Shown: one piece after another, positions 25,405 to 35,474 of the stretch | How positions within the stretch are numbered: position 1 is the stretch's first letter | Layout of the letters: every line of letters starts with the position of its first letter | Source of the DNA: Halegenticoccus tardaugens | GTDB taxonomy: Archaea > Halobacteriota > Halobacteria > Halobacteriales > Haloferacaceae | Length of the DNA: 64,000 nucleotides | Assembly: GCF_004116405.1 (NCBI RefSeq) | Contig: NZ_SDIC01000002.1 | Span: 372,001-436,000 of the forward strand | Direction of reading: 5' to 3' | Made by a program: the position numbers and the translations under genes | The notes under the pieces: model-generated | What the model saw: the letters and a program-made list of their open reading frames with translations, nothing else | The model's database searches: none | Told to the model about the DNA's origin: nothing

Positions 25405-25452
25405 ATGAGCGCCTATACACACACAGAAGAGTCAGTGGAGGCGAGCGCATGA
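25405..25452 (+). CDS. Possible 15-residue leader ORF coupled to the ABC ATPase gene
   Basis: [15 protein letters not shown] ends in TGA overlapping the ATG of the ATPase gene. GTGAGG lies 14 bases upstream. It may be a translation-coupling leader or simply the relic of a former upstream gene end. Confidence 0.2.
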   Translation: MSAYTHTEESVEASA

Positions 25453-26513
25453 GCAGACGCCAAACTTCAATCGAGGCGAATGGAGAGTACCCGTCGTCGT
25501 CGTTACTCTCTGCTGGTCGTGACCGGACTTTCGAGACGTCCACCGATGAACTCGACCTCGCAATCGAAACCAATGATATAAAGAAATCATTCGGAGACAC
25601 GCGGGCCGTGGACGGTGTTGACCTTCGGATACCCCGAGGCACCGTATACGGACTCTTGGGCCCTAACGGCGCCGGCAAGACCACGACAATTCGGATACTC
25701 ACGACGCTCCTTCGCCCGGACGCTGGCACCGCGACCATCCTCGGACACGACGTCGTCCAAGACGCAGCCGAAGTCCGCGCAAAGGTGAGTCTCACAGGAC
25801 AGTACGCCTCCGTCGACGAGGATCTCACCGGGCGTGAGAACCTCGTCCTCGTCGGACGCTTGCTCGGATTCTCCTGGCGCGACGCGAAGAAGCGCGCCGA
25901 CGAACTGCTTACGGCCTTCGGTCTCGAGGACGCTGCCGCGCGCCAGGTGCGGACGTACTCCGGGGGTATGCGGCGCCGACTCGACATTGCCGCGAGCCTC
26001 GTCGTTACGCCCGCCGTACTGTTTCTCGACGAGCCGACGACGGGCCTCGATCCGCGCAGCCGAAATCAGGTCTGGGCCATCATCCGCGCGATCGCCGCTG
26101 AGGGAACCACCGTTCTCCTCACGACGCAGTACCTCGACGAGGCCGACCGCCTCGCCGACCGCCTCGCCGTCATCGACAACGGCCGCGTCATCGCCGAGGG
26201 CACGAGCCGCGAACTGAAGGCCACCGTGGGCGCCAGCACCCTCCACATCCGACTGCAGGACCCGGAACACCGAGAGGAGGCCGAAACAGTCCTGCAGAAC
26301 CACCTTGACGTGGCTGTCCACGACGGACCCGACCGGGACGCTCTCTCCGCGAGCATCCCGCACGACCAGGAGGTAGCAGCGGTGCTGACAGCGCTCGCAG
26401 ACGCCGATATCCGCGTCGCTGAGTTCTCGCTCGGGCAGGCAAGTCTCGACGAAGTCTTCCTCGCTCTCACGGATCGGCCCGCTGAGGACACGACGGAGGA
26501 GATGTCCGCATGA
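25449..26513 (+). CDS. ABC exporter ATP-binding protein (DrrA/daunorubicin-resistance type)
   Basis: 354 residues. Walker A is [17 protein letters not shown] (about 73), the signature is [16 protein letters not shown] (about 174) and Walker B is [17 protein letters not shown]. The switch region is [17 protein letters not shown], and the C-terminal DrrA-type extension ends in [17 protein letters not shown]. The N-terminal 40 residues are extra and unstructured in appearance. It powers the permease encoded immediately downstream, with which it shares a 4-base overlap. Such pairs export drugs, lipids or glycans; the substrate cannot be predicted. Confidence 0.9.
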   Translation: MSRRQTSIEANGEYPSSSLLSAGRDRTFETSTDELDLAIETNDIKKSFGDTRAVDGVDLRIPRGTVYGLLGPNGAGKTTTIRILTTLLRPDAGTATILGHDVVQDAAEVRAKVSLTGQYASVDEDLTGRENLVLVGRLLGFSWRDAKKRADELLTAFGLEDAAARQVRTYSGGMRRRLDIAASLVVTPAVLFLDEPTTGLDPRSRNQVWAIIRAIAAEGTTVLLTTQYLDEADRLADRLAVIDNGRVIAEGTSRELKATVGASTLHIRLQDPEHREEAETVLQNHLDVAVHDGPDRDALSASIPHDQEVAAVLTALADADIRVAEFSLGQASLDEVFLALTDRPAEDTTEEMSA

Positions 26514-27349
26514 GCGGCGAGACCACTCCACCGACCACCGTCGCAGAGGAGGAACTCGGCGATGTCCTCTCGCGGATCGAGCGACCACCCCGCCCCGGAC
26601 CCGTTTCCGCCTCGATTACCCTCGGCTGGCGGGCGCTCCTAAAGATCAAGCACGTGCCGTTCCAGCTCTTCGACGTCACAGCGTTCCCGCTCATGACCAC
26701 AGTGCTGTTCACCTTCCTGTTCGGCGGCGCCCTCGCGGGGTCCCCACGCGAATACATCCAATTCCTGCTGCCGGGCATCCTCGTGCAGGCCATCGTCTTC
26801 ATCACCGTTTACACGGGCGTCGGACTGAACACGGACATCGACAAGGGCCTATTCGACCGCTTCCAGTCGCTCCCGATCTGGCAGCCCGCGCCGCTGGTCG
26901 GCGCGCTCCTGGGCGACGTGCTGCGTTACTCGATGGCGGCGTTCATGGTCGTCGGACTCGGTGTCATCCTCGGCTTCCGCCCCAGGGCCGGCATCGTGGG
27001 AGTGTTCCTCGCACTCGCGCTCGTGCTCGTCTTCGCGTTCAGTCTATCCTGGATCTGGATCGTTGTCGGGCTTCTCGTCGACACGCCCGAATCCGTCATG
27101 ACAACGAGCTTCCTCCTGCTCTTCCCGCTCACGTTCGTAAGCAACATCTTCGTCGACCCGGCTACTATGCCGGCGTGGCTCCAGACCGTCGTTCGTCTGA
27201 ATCCTGTCACGCACCTCGTCGACGCCTCCCGCGGCCTCATGCACGGCGGCGTCGACCTTGCGGACGTGACGTGGGTGCTCGTCGCCTCCGCGGTACTCGT
27301 CGCTACGTTCGCGCCGTTATCACTCCACATGTATCACAAAGAACGATAA
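26510..27349 (+). CDS. ABC-2 type exporter permease (DrrB-like)
   Basis: 279 residues with six transmembrane helices. The family pattern is clear: [56 protein letters not shown] (the coupling region), [40 protein letters not shown] and [15 protein letters not shown]. It forms the membrane channel for the upstream ATPase. The stop is only 21 bases from the stop of the convergent dpp-type operon. Confidence 0.9.
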   Translation: MSGETTPPTTVAEEELGDVLSRIERPPRPGPVSASITLGWRALLKIKHVPFQLFDVTAFPLMTTVLFTFLFGGALAGSPREYIQFLLPGILVQAIVFITVYTGVGLNTDIDKGLFDRFQSLPIWQPAPLVGALLGDVLRYSMAAFMVVGLGVILGFRPRAGIVGVFLALALVLVFAFSLSWIWIVVGLLVDTPESVMTTSFLLLFPLTFVSNIFVDPATMPAWLQTVVRLNPVTHLVDASRGLMHGGVDLADVTWVLVASAVLVATFAPLSLHMYHKER

Positions 27350-27370
27350 TGGGACGCTTCCGCGAGCGCG

Positions 27371-29425
27371 TTAGTCTCCGGTCGTGTCCGAGTGAACCTC
27401 CTTCGTCAGCGGGAAGTAACAGGCTGCAGCCTGTTCGCTCTCAGCGTCGGCGCCTAATTCGGGCTCCGACTCGTAACACTCTTCTTCTGCATGCGGACAC
27501 CGAGGCGCGAATGTACACCCGCCGGGAAGCGCAACCGGATCCGGAGGTTCGCCCTCGAGGACGACCCGTTCGCGTTCGATGGAGGGGTCCTTCTCCGGCG
27601 CCGCCGACAGCAACAGCGAAGTGTACGGATGCTTCGGCTGCGAGACCAGGTTAGCAGTCGGGCCGGATTCGACGATCCGCCCTAAGTACATGATCGCCAG
27701 CCGATCAGAGACCTGCGCCAGGCTCGCCAGATCGTGCGAGATATAGATGATGCCGATCTCCTCTTCGTCCGCTAGCGACCGAAGCAGGTTGAGGAGATTG
27801 ACTTTTAACGAGACGTCCAGCATCGACGCGGGCTCATCGCAGATCAAAAAGTCCGGATCCAAGACCAACGCCCGCGCAATCGCGACGCGCTGGCGCTGGC
27901 CGCCGCTGAGTTCGTGGGGATACTGATCGAGGAACTCGGCTGGCGGTGTCAATCCGACCCGTTCGAGGGTGTCGCTAACGATCGCGTCACGATCTTCGGG
28001 GTCTCGGTCGTGGATCGCCAGCGGTTCCCCCACGAGCCGTCGAACCGGTTGCCGTGGGTTCAACGAGTCGAACGGATCCTGGAAAATGATCTGCGCCTGT
28101 TCCCGGAACTCCCGCATGGCCCCCTGCCGGTACTCGTCGACCGATTTCCCGTCGAAGACGATCTCGCCGCCGGTCGGTTCTTCGAGCAGCGCGATCGTCT
28201 CACCGAGCGTCGATTTTCCACAGCCGCTCTCACCGGCGATCCCGAGCACTTCGGATCGCCTCACCGACAGGGAGACGCCGTCGACGGCCCGGACGTAGTC
28301 CGGTTCACCCCCTCGAAGGCGGTCGAGAAGTGGTCGGCTTTGTCGGTACCACTTCTGAAGGTTCGTCGTCTCGAGGATCGTCTCCGTTGCGTCCCGGTCA
28401 GTGGTGCGTTCCTCCGTTGAGATTCCCCACGTCCGCGGATCGGTTGCTTCTCGCCGCAGTTGCGCCGCTTGTTCGACGAAGTGACAGGCGGATCGATGGT
28501 TACGATTGGGGAGGTCGACGAGATCGGGATGTGATTTCTCGCACGTCGCTTCGGCGAACGGACACCGATCGCGGAAGGCGCACCCGGTCGGAGGTTCGCT
28601 CACGTTCGGCGGCGAACCGGGAATCGAGACGGGATCGTCCTCGACGGATTCGATTTCGGGGAAGGAGTTCTTCAGCCCCATCGTGTAGGGGTTCGTTGGA
28701 TTGATGAGCACGTTCCCGACGCTTCCCTGTTCCATGACCTTCCCGCCGTAGAGGATCGATAGTTCATCGCACGTCTCGGCGATCACGCCGATTTCGTGCG
28801 TGATGAGGAGCAGAGAGCTCTCGATCCGATCCTGAATGTCGAGGATTTTGTCGATGATCTTGTCCTGGACGATCACGTCGAGGCCGGTCGTCGGCTCGTC
28901 GGCGATGATGAGATCCGGTTCGAGAGCGAGCGCCATGGCGATCGTAACCCGCTGGCGCATTCCGCCGCTGAACTCGTGTGGATAGTCGTCGATCCGATCG
29001 GGATCGAGCCCGACGAGATCGAAAAGCTCCCGAACGCGATCGCGAGCGTTCGACATCGAAACGTTGCGGTGCGTTTGGATCGCCTGCCGAATCTGTGACC
29101 CGGTCGTCATGACCGGATCGAGCGCGTCCATCGCGCTCTGTGGCACGTACGCGATCTCCTCCCACAGGATATCTCGACGCTCTTCATCGGACAGTGAGAG
29201 TAAGTCTCGCCCTTTGTAAAGGACTTCTCCATCGGCGACGGTTCCGTTCTCGGGTAAGAGGCCGAGGATCGCCTCGGCGGCCGTCGATTTGCCGGAGCCG
29301 CTTTCCCCGGCGAGGCCGTAATTGATCCCATCGCCGATCTCGAACGAGACGCCATTTACCGCGTGGACGACGTCGTCTTGGGTACCGTACGTGACTTTCA
29401 GATCGTTGATTTCGAGTAGCGTCAT
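27371..29425 (-). CDS. Fused DppD-DppF ATPase of a peptide/nickel-type ABC importer
   Basis: 684 residues with two complete ABC domains in one chain. Domain 1 has Walker [19 protein letters not shown], signature [15 protein letters not shown] and Walker [15 protein letters not shown]. It ends with the oligopeptide-type Cys-rich tail ([15 protein letters not shown]). Domain 2 repeats this: [45 protein letters not shown], then [14 protein letters not shown]. DppD and DppF are usually separate proteins. The ATG at 29425 overlaps the stop of the permease gene by 4 bases and begins a canonical [13 protein letters not shown], so the longer upstream frame is rejected. Confidence 0.9.
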   Translation of the reverse strand: MTLLEINDLKVTYGTQDDVVHAVNGVSFEIGDGINYGLAGESGSGKSTAAEAILGLLPENGTVADGEVLYKGRDLLSLSDEERRDILWEEIAYVPQSAMDALDPVMTTGSQIRQAIQTHRNVSMSNARDRVRELFDLVGLDPDRIDDYPHEFSGGMRQRVTIAMALALEPDLIIADEPTTGLDVIVQDKIIDKILDIQDRIESSLLLITHEIGVIAETCDELSILYGGKVMEQGSVGNVLINPTNPYTMGLKNSFPEIESVEDDPVSIPGSPPNVSEPPTGCAFRDRCPFAEATCEKSHPDLVDLPNRNHRSACHFVEQAAQLRREATDPRTWGISTEERTTDRDATETILETTNLQKWYRQSRPLLDRLRGGEPDYVRAVDGVSLSVRRSEVLGIAGESGCGKSTLGETIALLEEPTGGEIVFDGKSVDEYRQGAMREFREQAQIIFQDPFDSLNPRQPVRRLVGEPLAIHDRDPEDRDAIVSDTLERVGLTPPAEFLDQYPHELSGGQRQRVAIARALVLDPDFLICDEPASMLDVSLKVNLLNLLRSLADEEEIGIIYISHDLASLAQVSDRLAIMYLGRIVESGPTANLVSQPKHPYTSLLLSAAPEKDPSIERERVVLEGEPPDPVALPGGCTFAPRCPHAEEECYESEPELGADAESEQAAACYFPLTKEVHSDTTGD

Positions 29426-30333
29426 CTGTCTGTCTGAATTTCGGGGTTGATGATCTCTTCGTAGGCTCGGCCGATGAGGAAGACCGAGGTCGTCGCCGCG
29501 GCGATGCCGAACGCGGGGGGAAGCACCCACCACCAGGCGGTCCGAATCGTCCCCGATTCGAAGACCATACGGAGCATCCGACCCCAACTCGTCATGGTCG
29601 GATCGCCGAATCCGAGGAACGCCAGGCTGGCCTGTGCAGCGATCGCCCACGCGACGCCGTACGCCGCGTACAGAAAGCCGATCGGGAGCACGTTGGGTGC
29701 GACGTGCAGGAACATCGTCCGCAGATGGCCTGCGCCGCTCGCGCGAGCGGATTTGACGAACGTGCGTTCGCGCACGGAGAGAACCTCCGCGCGGACGACA
29801 CGTGCGGGCATTTTCCAGAGGAATCCAGCGATGATAAGCGTGATAAGCCACACGCTGGGCGTAACGAACGTCAACAGCAACAGCGCCATCGGCATGAACG
29901 GCAGCGAGAACGTCAGGTCGGTCAACCGCATGAGCACCTCGTCGACCCAGCCGCCGAAGTAGCCGCTCACGAGACCCACGAGGAACCCCAACGTAGCCGT
30001 TCCAAATCCGCCGAGGAGTCCGACGATGAGCGTCGGTCGCGCACCGGCTAAGAATTGGCTCAGCACGTCTTTCCCGAACTCAGTCGTCCCGAGGGGAGCG
30101 GCCGCGCTCGGCGGGGAAAGGCGCACGATATCTCCCTGATTGGTGCGAACGTAGTCCTCGATCGGATCGTGAGGCGCGAGCGTCGGACCAAAGAGACCGA
30201 CGAAGACGAACGCCCCGAGGACGACGAGCCCGGCGAGGGCGAGCCGATCCCGACACAGGAAGGCGACCTGTGAGCGAACCTGGTCAACGCGCGTCTCGAC
30301 ACGGTCTCGAAGCGGAATCGTCGTGGTACTCAT
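29422..30333 (-). CDS. DppC-type ABC importer permease
   Basis: 303 residues. The start at 30333 overlaps the dppB-type stop and begins MSTTTIPLRDRVETRVDQVR. LALAGLVVLGAFVFVGLFGP is helix 1, followed by the periplasmic segment with PLGTTEFGKDVLSQFLAGAR, typical of DppC. The EAA-like loop is RASGAGHLRTMFLHVAPNVL. It forms the channel with the partner permease for substrates delivered by the binding protein at 33386-35338. Confidence 0.9.
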   Translation of the reverse strand: MSTTTIPLRDRVETRVDQVRSQVAFLCRDRLALAGLVVLGAFVFVGLFGPTLAPHDPIEDYVRTNQGDIVRLSPPSAAAPLGTTEFGKDVLSQFLAGARPTLIVGLLGGFGTATLGFLVGLVSGYFGGWVDEVLMRLTDLTFSLPFMPMALLLLTFVTPSVWLITLIIAGFLWKMPARVVRAEVLSVRERTFVKSARASGAGHLRTMFLHVAPNVLPIGFLYAAYGVAWAIAAQASLAFLGFGDPTMTSWGRMLRMVFESGTIRTAWWWVLPPAFGIAAATTSVFLIGRAYEEIINPEIQTDR

Positions 30334-31325
30334 CAGACGGCACCTCCGTTCACGTTCACCGTCGGATCGAAGTACGCGTAGAGCACGTCCGCAACGAGAT
30401 TCATGACGATGACCGCAAGCGCCATGACGAAAACAGCGGCCTGCACGAGCGGGTAGTCCTGCTGTTGAATCGCCAAGACGAGCGCTCGCCCGATACCCGG
30501 CCACCCGAAGACGACTTCCAGAAGGATCAATCCCTGGAAGATCATCCCGAGACGGAGTGCGAAGTACGTCAGCACGGGCAGCATCGAGTTGCGTCCAGCC
30601 CTGAGGAGTTGTTGGGACTCCGTGAGCCCTTTCGCACGGTGAAGTTTCAGGAATTCGGACCCCTTCTTCTCGATGATCCCGTTCCGGGCGAGCAACAGAA
30701 AGTCGCCACTGTAGTAGAGGACCGTCACGACGAAGGGGAGGAAATAGTGAGCCACGAAGTCCTTCGACAGGTACGTCTCCGCGATACCGTCCGGCGTCGC
30801 GGTCACTCGGCGCATCCCGAACGCGGGAAACAGACCGAGCGTGTACGAGAAGATGATCAGGCAGAATATCGCCGTGATGAAAACCGGCGTCGATCGAAGG
30901 AACGTCGTGGCGAGAATACTCCCCGTCTCGATCCGCGATCCGCGGTTCCAGCCGGCGTACATCCCGAGGAGCGTGCTGAAAACAGCGGTCGTGACGAGCG
31001 CCGGGACAAGCAAGATGAGCGTGTTGGCGAGCTTCGGCGCGAGGATCTCCCAGACGGGTCTACTTTGCAGTATCGAGTACCCGAACTGGAACGTCAGGAG
31101 ATTCCGGATGTACAGCACGTACTGCTTCCACAGCGGCTGATCGAGGCCGTACAACGCCATAATACGGTCTACCTGCGCTTCGGTGAGATTGCCGGCGGTG
31201 ATGAGCGACTCGAACGGACTCCCGGGCAGGAGTCGAAGGACGAAGAAAATGATCGTCACCGCGACGAGCGTCAGCACGCCCGCGATCGCGATCCGTTTGA
31301 GAAGGAAGCGTCTAAAATCGCTCAT
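30333..31325 (-). CDS. DppB-type ABC importer permease
   Basis: 330 residues. It starts MSDFRRFLLKRIAIAGVLTL, the standard DppB N terminus, followed by helices, VWEILAPKLANTLILLVPAL, and the EAA-type loop RAKGLTESQQLLRAGRNSML. FGWPGIGRALVLAIQQQDYP is diagnostic of the family. Its start overlaps the stop of the CitE-like gene by 4 bases, so transport and CoA-ester genes form one transcription unit. Confidence 0.9.
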   Translation of the reverse strand: MSDFRRFLLKRIAIAGVLTLVAVTIIFFVLRLLPGSPFESLITAGNLTEAQVDRIMALYGLDQPLWKQYVLYIRNLLTFQFGYSILQSRPVWEILAPKLANTLILLVPALVTTAVFSTLLGMYAGWNRGSRIETGSILATTFLRSTPVFITAIFCLIIFSYTLGLFPAFGMRRVTATPDGIAETYLSKDFVAHYFLPFVVTVLYYSGDFLLLARNGIIEKKGSEFLKLHRAKGLTESQQLLRAGRNSMLPVLTYFALRLGMIFQGLILLEVVFGWPGIGRALVLAIQQQDYPLVQAAVFVMALAVIVMNLVADVLYAYFDPTVNVNGGAV

Positions 31326-32176
31326 GAACGCACCTCCTCGTGGCGGGCGAGAAGCGTCTTGTACTGATCGACGATTGCCGTATCGAGAAAGACGCCATCG
31401 ACGGTGATCGCGTCCTTCGGTGAATCGGCAAACGTTTCGACGAAGCGTCGGGCCTTTTCGACTTCTTCCGGTGTGGGGGTGAACACGTCATTGATAACGT
31501 CGAGTTGGGACGGATGGATGACTTTCTGACCGATGTAGCCGATCTCGCGCGCTCGTTCCGCCGCCTCGCGAAGCCCTTCGAGATCGGTGTGATCCTGATA
31601 GACGGTGTCGACGGGGCTGAGGTTGCCAACGGCGGCTGCGCCGACGATATGGTGTCTCAGGAACCAGCGCACTTGCGAGGGGCGGCCGGTTGCACCGATC
31701 GCATTCACGTAATCGCCGAAGCCGTAGGAGAGACCGGTAACGCTCGGGAGTGACTTCGCGCGTGCCGCGATACTCGAAAGGGCGAATAGCCCCGACGGCG
31801 TTTCAATCGTCGGAATCGCCTCCGGCGGTGATTCGCTCAGCTGCTCTGCGACAGCCACCATCGTTTCGAGTTGTCGCTCCGACTCGATCATCGGCAAGAT
31901 CACCGTGTCGATCGCCGCGCCAGCAAGCGCCTGGAGATCCTGGATCCAACTCTTAGACTGGTATCCGTTGATTCGGACGCAAACCTCAGTGCTATCGAAC
32001 GCCGTTTCCTTCGTGACGGACGCGATCCGGGCGCGCGCTTCCGGGACCGCCGCTGCAGGGATCGCATCTTCGAGATCGAAGATAACGGCATCCGAGGGGA
32101 GCGTTGCGCTCTTCTCCATCATCGAGCGGTCATCGGCGGGCGTGTAGAGGAACGACCGACGCAGCGGTCTGCTCAT
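31322..32176 (-). CDS. HpcH/HpaI-CitE family CoA-ester lyase
   Basis: 284 residues of CitE-type TIM barrel. RRSFLYTPADDRSMMEKSAT is the opening, AVIFDLEDAIPAAAVPEARA carries the metal-binding Asp-Glu-Asp region, and VCVRINGY holds the CoA/substrate Arg. TIETPSGLFAL contains the catalytic Glu, and YGFGDYVNAIG and QKVIHPSQL follow. Relatives cleave malyl-, methylmalyl- or citramalyl-CoA. With the adjacent class III CoA-transferase the likely sequence is activation of a hydroxy-dicarboxylate to its CoA ester and cleavage to acetyl-CoA plus glyoxylate or pyruvate. It overlaps both neighbours by 4 bases. Confidence 0.85.
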   Translation of the reverse strand: MSRPLRRSFLYTPADDRSMMEKSATLPSDAVIFDLEDAIPAAAVPEARARIASVTKETAFDSTEVCVRINGYQSKSWIQDLQALAGAAIDTVILPMIESERQLETMVAVAEQLSESPPEAIPTIETPSGLFALSSIAARAKSLPSVTGLSYGFGDYVNAIGATGRPSQVRWFLRHHIVGAAAVGNLSPVDTVYQDHTDLEGLREAAERAREIGYIGQKVIHPSQLDVINDVFTPTPEEVEKARRFVETFADSPKDAITVDGVFLDTAIVDQYKTLLARHEEVRS

Positions 32177-33393
32177 CGGCCGTCCCCTCCGATGACGGTG
32201 ACGTCCTCGGCCGCCAACGTCTGAATCTCTGCCGGTGTGAGGGAGGTTTTCTCCGTCAGCACCTCGAGCGTGTGCTCACCGAGGCTCGGGCCCGGGTGGT
32301 CGATACGTCCGGGTGTCGCGGACAAGGTCGGGAAGACGCCGCGCATCGTGACTTCTCCGAGTTCGTCAGTTTCGACGGGCCGAATGGCCTCTCGATCGCT
32401 GAAGTGCGGATCGCTAAAGATATCCTCCATGTTATACACCGGACCGATCGCGGCTTCGTGTTCTTCGAACGTCTCGATGATCTCGTCACGCGTTCGGTCG
32501 ACCATCCACTCTTGGACGATTGCGTCGAGTTCTTCGACGTGAGAGAGGCGCGCCTCCATCGTCGCAAAGCGCGGATCGGTCGCCAGTTCCTCTCCGCCGA
32601 TGAGTCTGAGGATCCGGTCCGCAATGCTCGGCGCACTCCCAGAGATTGCGACCCAGCGGTCGTCCTTCGTTCGGTAGACGTTTCGTGGCGCGGTTCTCCG
32701 ACTCCGATTGCCCGATCGGCGATGATCGGTCCCCTTGACGTCGTGTTCGATCACGTGATCGCCTAGGATACCGAACATCGATTCGAGGATCGAGGAATCG
32801 ATGTACTGACCCGTCCCTCCCTCGAGGTCGCGCCAGTACAGCGCCATCATCGTGGCGTAGACCGAGTGAAACGCACACACGGAATCCGCCATCGCGACCG
32901 GTGGGAGCGTCGGTGGACCATCCGGCTGTCCCGTCGAGTACGCGTAGCCGCTCATCGACTCGACGAGCGTTCCGAAACCCGGGCGATCTCTGTACGGTCC
33001 CGTCTGGCCGAAGCCGGTCGTTCGGACCATGACGAGTCCGGGGTTGAGCTCCGAGAGCGTGTCCCACCCGAGCCCCCAGCGTTCGAGCGTTTCAGGTCGG
33101 AAGTTCTCGATGAGAACGTCGGCGTCCGCGGCGAGATCCTTGAGAACCGCTTGTCCGTCGGCTGTGTGCAGATCGAGCGGGGTACTCTTTTTATTTCGGT
33201 TGACCCAGAGGTACGAGAGTTCTTCCGGGTAATCGCCGAACTCCCGGAGCGGATCACCGGCGGTCGGGTGTTCGACTTTGATGACCTCCGCGCCGAAATC
33301 CCCGAGTATCATCGCCGCTAACGGTCCCGCATAGAGGGACGCGCAATCGATCACCGTGAGATCGTCTAACGGGGTTTGGCTGCGTTCATGCAT
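32173..33393 (-). CDS. CaiB/BaiF (class III) CoA-transferase
   Basis: 406 residues. DLTVIDCASLYAGPLAAMIL and GAEVIKVEHPTAGDPLREFG are the N-terminal signature, NRNKKSTPLDLHTADGQAVL follows, and MADSVCAFHSVYATMMALYW carries the catalytic Asp of the family. The C-terminal region has the GPVYNMEDIFSDPHF motif. It moves CoA between a donor thioester and a carboxylic acid. Its start overlaps the stop of the binding-protein gene and its end overlaps the lyase gene, so a substrate imported by this system may be activated directly. Confidence 0.85.
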   Translation of the reverse strand: MHERSQTPLDDLTVIDCASLYAGPLAAMILGDFGAEVIKVEHPTAGDPLREFGDYPEELSYLWVNRNKKSTPLDLHTADGQAVLKDLAADADVLIENFRPETLERWGLGWDTLSELNPGLVMVRTTGFGQTGPYRDRPGFGTLVESMSGYAYSTGQPDGPPTLPPVAMADSVCAFHSVYATMMALYWRDLEGGTGQYIDSSILESMFGILGDHVIEHDVKGTDHRRSGNRSRRTAPRNVYRTKDDRWVAISGSAPSIADRILRLIGGEELATDPRFATMEARLSHVEELDAIVQEWMVDRTRDEIIETFEEHEAAIGPVYNMEDIFSDPHFSDREAIRPVETDELGEVTMRGVFPTLSATPGRIDHPGPSLGEHTLEVLTEKTSLTPAEIQTLAAEDVTVIGGDGR

Positions 33394-35338
33394 TGGACGT
33401 GGATGTTGAAGCTGCTGAGAAGTCAGGTTGGCCGAGTTCCGTGCGCCTTTTGTGCGTGTTGGTGGGCTGGACTCGTTCGACGAAGGCGCTCCACGCGTCC
33501 CCGTTCGGGAAGTGCAACGCCCCGTCGCCGTCCCAGATGTACCCTGCGCGTTTCAGTATCCGGCGCGCTTTCTTCGGCTCGTACGTGTAATCTTTCGTCT
33601 TCGTAGTGTACCACCGCGTCAATTCGGAGATGTAGTTTTCACCGTCGGGGATGGATGCTTCGCCGAGCAGCACGTTTTCGACGAACGATCGTCTGTCGAC
33701 GGATTTCGCGAACGCCACCCGGAACTCCTTGTCTCGAATGAGGGGATTCGAGTGCATCAGTTTGACCGCAACGGGCGCGAAGTTCTCCGCGGACATGCGT
33801 TCGATGCCGGCGGTAGACGCTGCGCGGTCGGCTTGCGCGTTCGAGAGCGTCGAACCGATCGCATCGAGTTCGCCGTTACTGAGCGCGCCGAGCATCGCAT
33901 CGACGTTACCGACGTTGATCCACACGACACGTTCGATACCGGGGCCGCGCGTCGCGTGGTCGCCGAGGATCTCCGCGCGCCACTCGTCGTCGAACATCCA
34001 GTGGCTGTCGTTCCGTTTGACCACGAACCGCGTTCCCTGATCCCACGCGACGAATTCGAACGGTCCGGTCCCGATCGGGGTGTCCGGATTGTACTGCGCC
34101 GGGCTCTCGACGCGTCTCCACCGATGTTTCGGGACGATTGCGCTCCGAACCATTCGCTGAGTGGTGAACGAGGCGTCGGGCCGTTTCAAGGAAAATGCGA
34201 CGCGGTGCCGAGAGAGAATCTCGACGCTTTCGATCGGTTCGTAGAAGGTTGCTTGGCTGGTCGACGACTCGTCGATGAAGAACTCGGTCGAGAATTTGAC
34301 GTCCTCGGCGGTGAACGGCTCGCCGTCGTGCCATTCGACGTTCGGTCGAAGGTCGACTTCGACGGTCGTCGCGTCCGTGAACGTCGCATTGGTCGCGAGC
34401 CCGGGTATGACCTCGAGTTCGGGGGAGGCATCGAACAGCCCGTCGTAGATGAACTTGAGCCGTTTTTCTTCGTCCCCGCCGGCGGCCCAGGGGAGATTGA
34501 GCGAGTTCATCGACGTCGTCACGCCTTTCACGTACGTCGTCTCGTCCGTCCGTGGCTGGAGGTTTACCTCGCTCCATTGGAACGAATCGCCCGTCGGCCC
34601 GTTTCCCGGGGTTGGGACGTAGCCGTCCCACTTCTCCGTGTTAACGGCGGTAGTCACGTTCGGAAACAGGGTGACGATATCACCGACGTCTTCTGCAAAG
34701 ATCCGTTGTATCCGCTCGACCAACTCGGCGCGCTTTTCGGTCCGGTCCGTCAGCTCACGCTGTGTTTCGAGCAGTTCGTTGACCCGCGGATGCCAGTAGT
34801 TGGTGTAATTGGAGCTGTTGTCCCCGTGAAACCGCATCAAAAATGGATTCGGATCGAGGCCGCGCTGAGGATCCGGACCGTGTGAACTCATCGAGACCAT
34901 GTGTTCGAGCCCTGGCGTGTCCCAACTCTGCGCATAGAGTTGATTGAGCGGCCGATCGATCATCTCGACGGGCGCGCCCAAGTTGTCCAGCGCGCGCTGG
35001 ATCAATAGCGCGTGCTCGCGCATCCACGGATCGTCTTCGCTCGCGTATTCGACCGTCACTGGGTCCAAGACCGCCCCCGGACGAGCGGTGTACTCCATGG
35101 GCGGTGTGCCGTCTTCTATCGTCGACCACTCGTGCCAGTAGCGCGTTTCCACGGCGTCAGGTGCGCCCTCCGGAACCTTCGGCTGGATCTCGTTCGCTCC
35201 GCTGCCGCTGCAGCCGGCGAGGGTGCTTACCCCCGCCGTCCCGGCGAGCGCCGAGGCGCGAAGCCAGTCGCGCCGCGATAGCAGCGGAGGCGACTGGCCG
35301 CCCGCGTGCGAGCCCCTTCGACTGTCATCATTTGCCAT
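33386..35338 (-). CDS. Extracellular solute-binding lipoprotein, family 5 (peptide/nickel class)
   Basis: 650 residues. An N-terminal Tat signal with lipobox (SRRDWLRASALAGTAGVSTL, then AGCSGSG) anchors it outside the membrane by the Cys at about 43. The SBP_bac_5 fold is shown by LRPNVEWHDGEPFTAEDVKF, FSLKRPDASFTTQ and TPIGTGPFEFVAWDQGTRFV. PLIRDKEFRVAFAKSVDRRS and SVDRRSFVENVLLGEASIP follow. It is long for the family (usual 500-550), with an extra N-terminal domain holding a second partial lobe. First gene of the six-gene operon. Confidence 0.9.
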   Translation of the reverse strand: MANDDSRRGSHAGGQSPPLLSRRDWLRASALAGTAGVSTLAGCSGSGANEIQPKVPEGAPDAVETRYWHEWSTIEDGTPPMEYTARPGAVLDPVTVEYASEDDPWMREHALLIQRALDNLGAPVEMIDRPLNQLYAQSWDTPGLEHMVSMSSHGPDPQRGLDPNPFLMRFHGDNSSNYTNYWHPRVNELLETQRELTDRTEKRAELVERIQRIFAEDVGDIVTLFPNVTTAVNTEKWDGYVPTPGNGPTGDSFQWSEVNLQPRTDETTYVKGVTTSMNSLNLPWAAGGDEEKRLKFIYDGLFDASPELEVIPGLATNATFTDATTVEVDLRPNVEWHDGEPFTAEDVKFSTEFFIDESSTSQATFYEPIESVEILSRHRVAFSLKRPDASFTTQRMVRSAIVPKHRWRRVESPAQYNPDTPIGTGPFEFVAWDQGTRFVVKRNDSHWMFDDEWRAEILGDHATRGPGIERVVWINVGNVDAMLGALSNGELDAIGSTLSNAQADRAASTAGIERMSAENFAPVAVKLMHSNPLIRDKEFRVAFAKSVDRRSFVENVLLGEASIPDGENYISELTRWYTTKTKDYTYEPKKARRILKRAGYIWDGDGALHFPNGDAWSAFVERVQPTNTHKRRTELGQPDFSAASTSTSNA

Positions 35339-35392
35339 GTTGCATGTCGCCGACTAACAGGTAGAACAAAAGAGCTACCCCCGAAGTGCCGT

Positions 35393-35414
35393 GATACGTA
35401 TCGTTCTTTATAAG
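35393..35414 (-). promoter_or_regulatory. Promoter of the dpp-type operon with palindrome
   Basis: On the minus strand CTTATAAAG (core at 35407-35414) is a TATA box about 70 bases from the first start codon. Immediately downstream is the perfect palindrome GATACGTATC (35393-35402), between TATA and the expected transcription start, a typical operator place. Confidence 0.5.
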
Positions 35415-35474
35415 CGGACGGGGGCGTGCGGGGAGCATCTCGGCTCGGCAGCCTTCGAGCACAGCGACGCGTAA

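Noticed and set aside
29425-29851. Upstream extension of the DppDF reading frame
   Set aside because: The extra residues are arginine-rich and lie inside the DppC gene; the ATG at 29425 overlaps its stop as in the other genes of the operon.
33428-34885. A 485-codon open frame antisense to the solute-binding protein gene
   Set aside because: It is arginine- and valine-rich with no domain, and lies wholly inside a clear family 5 binding-protein gene.
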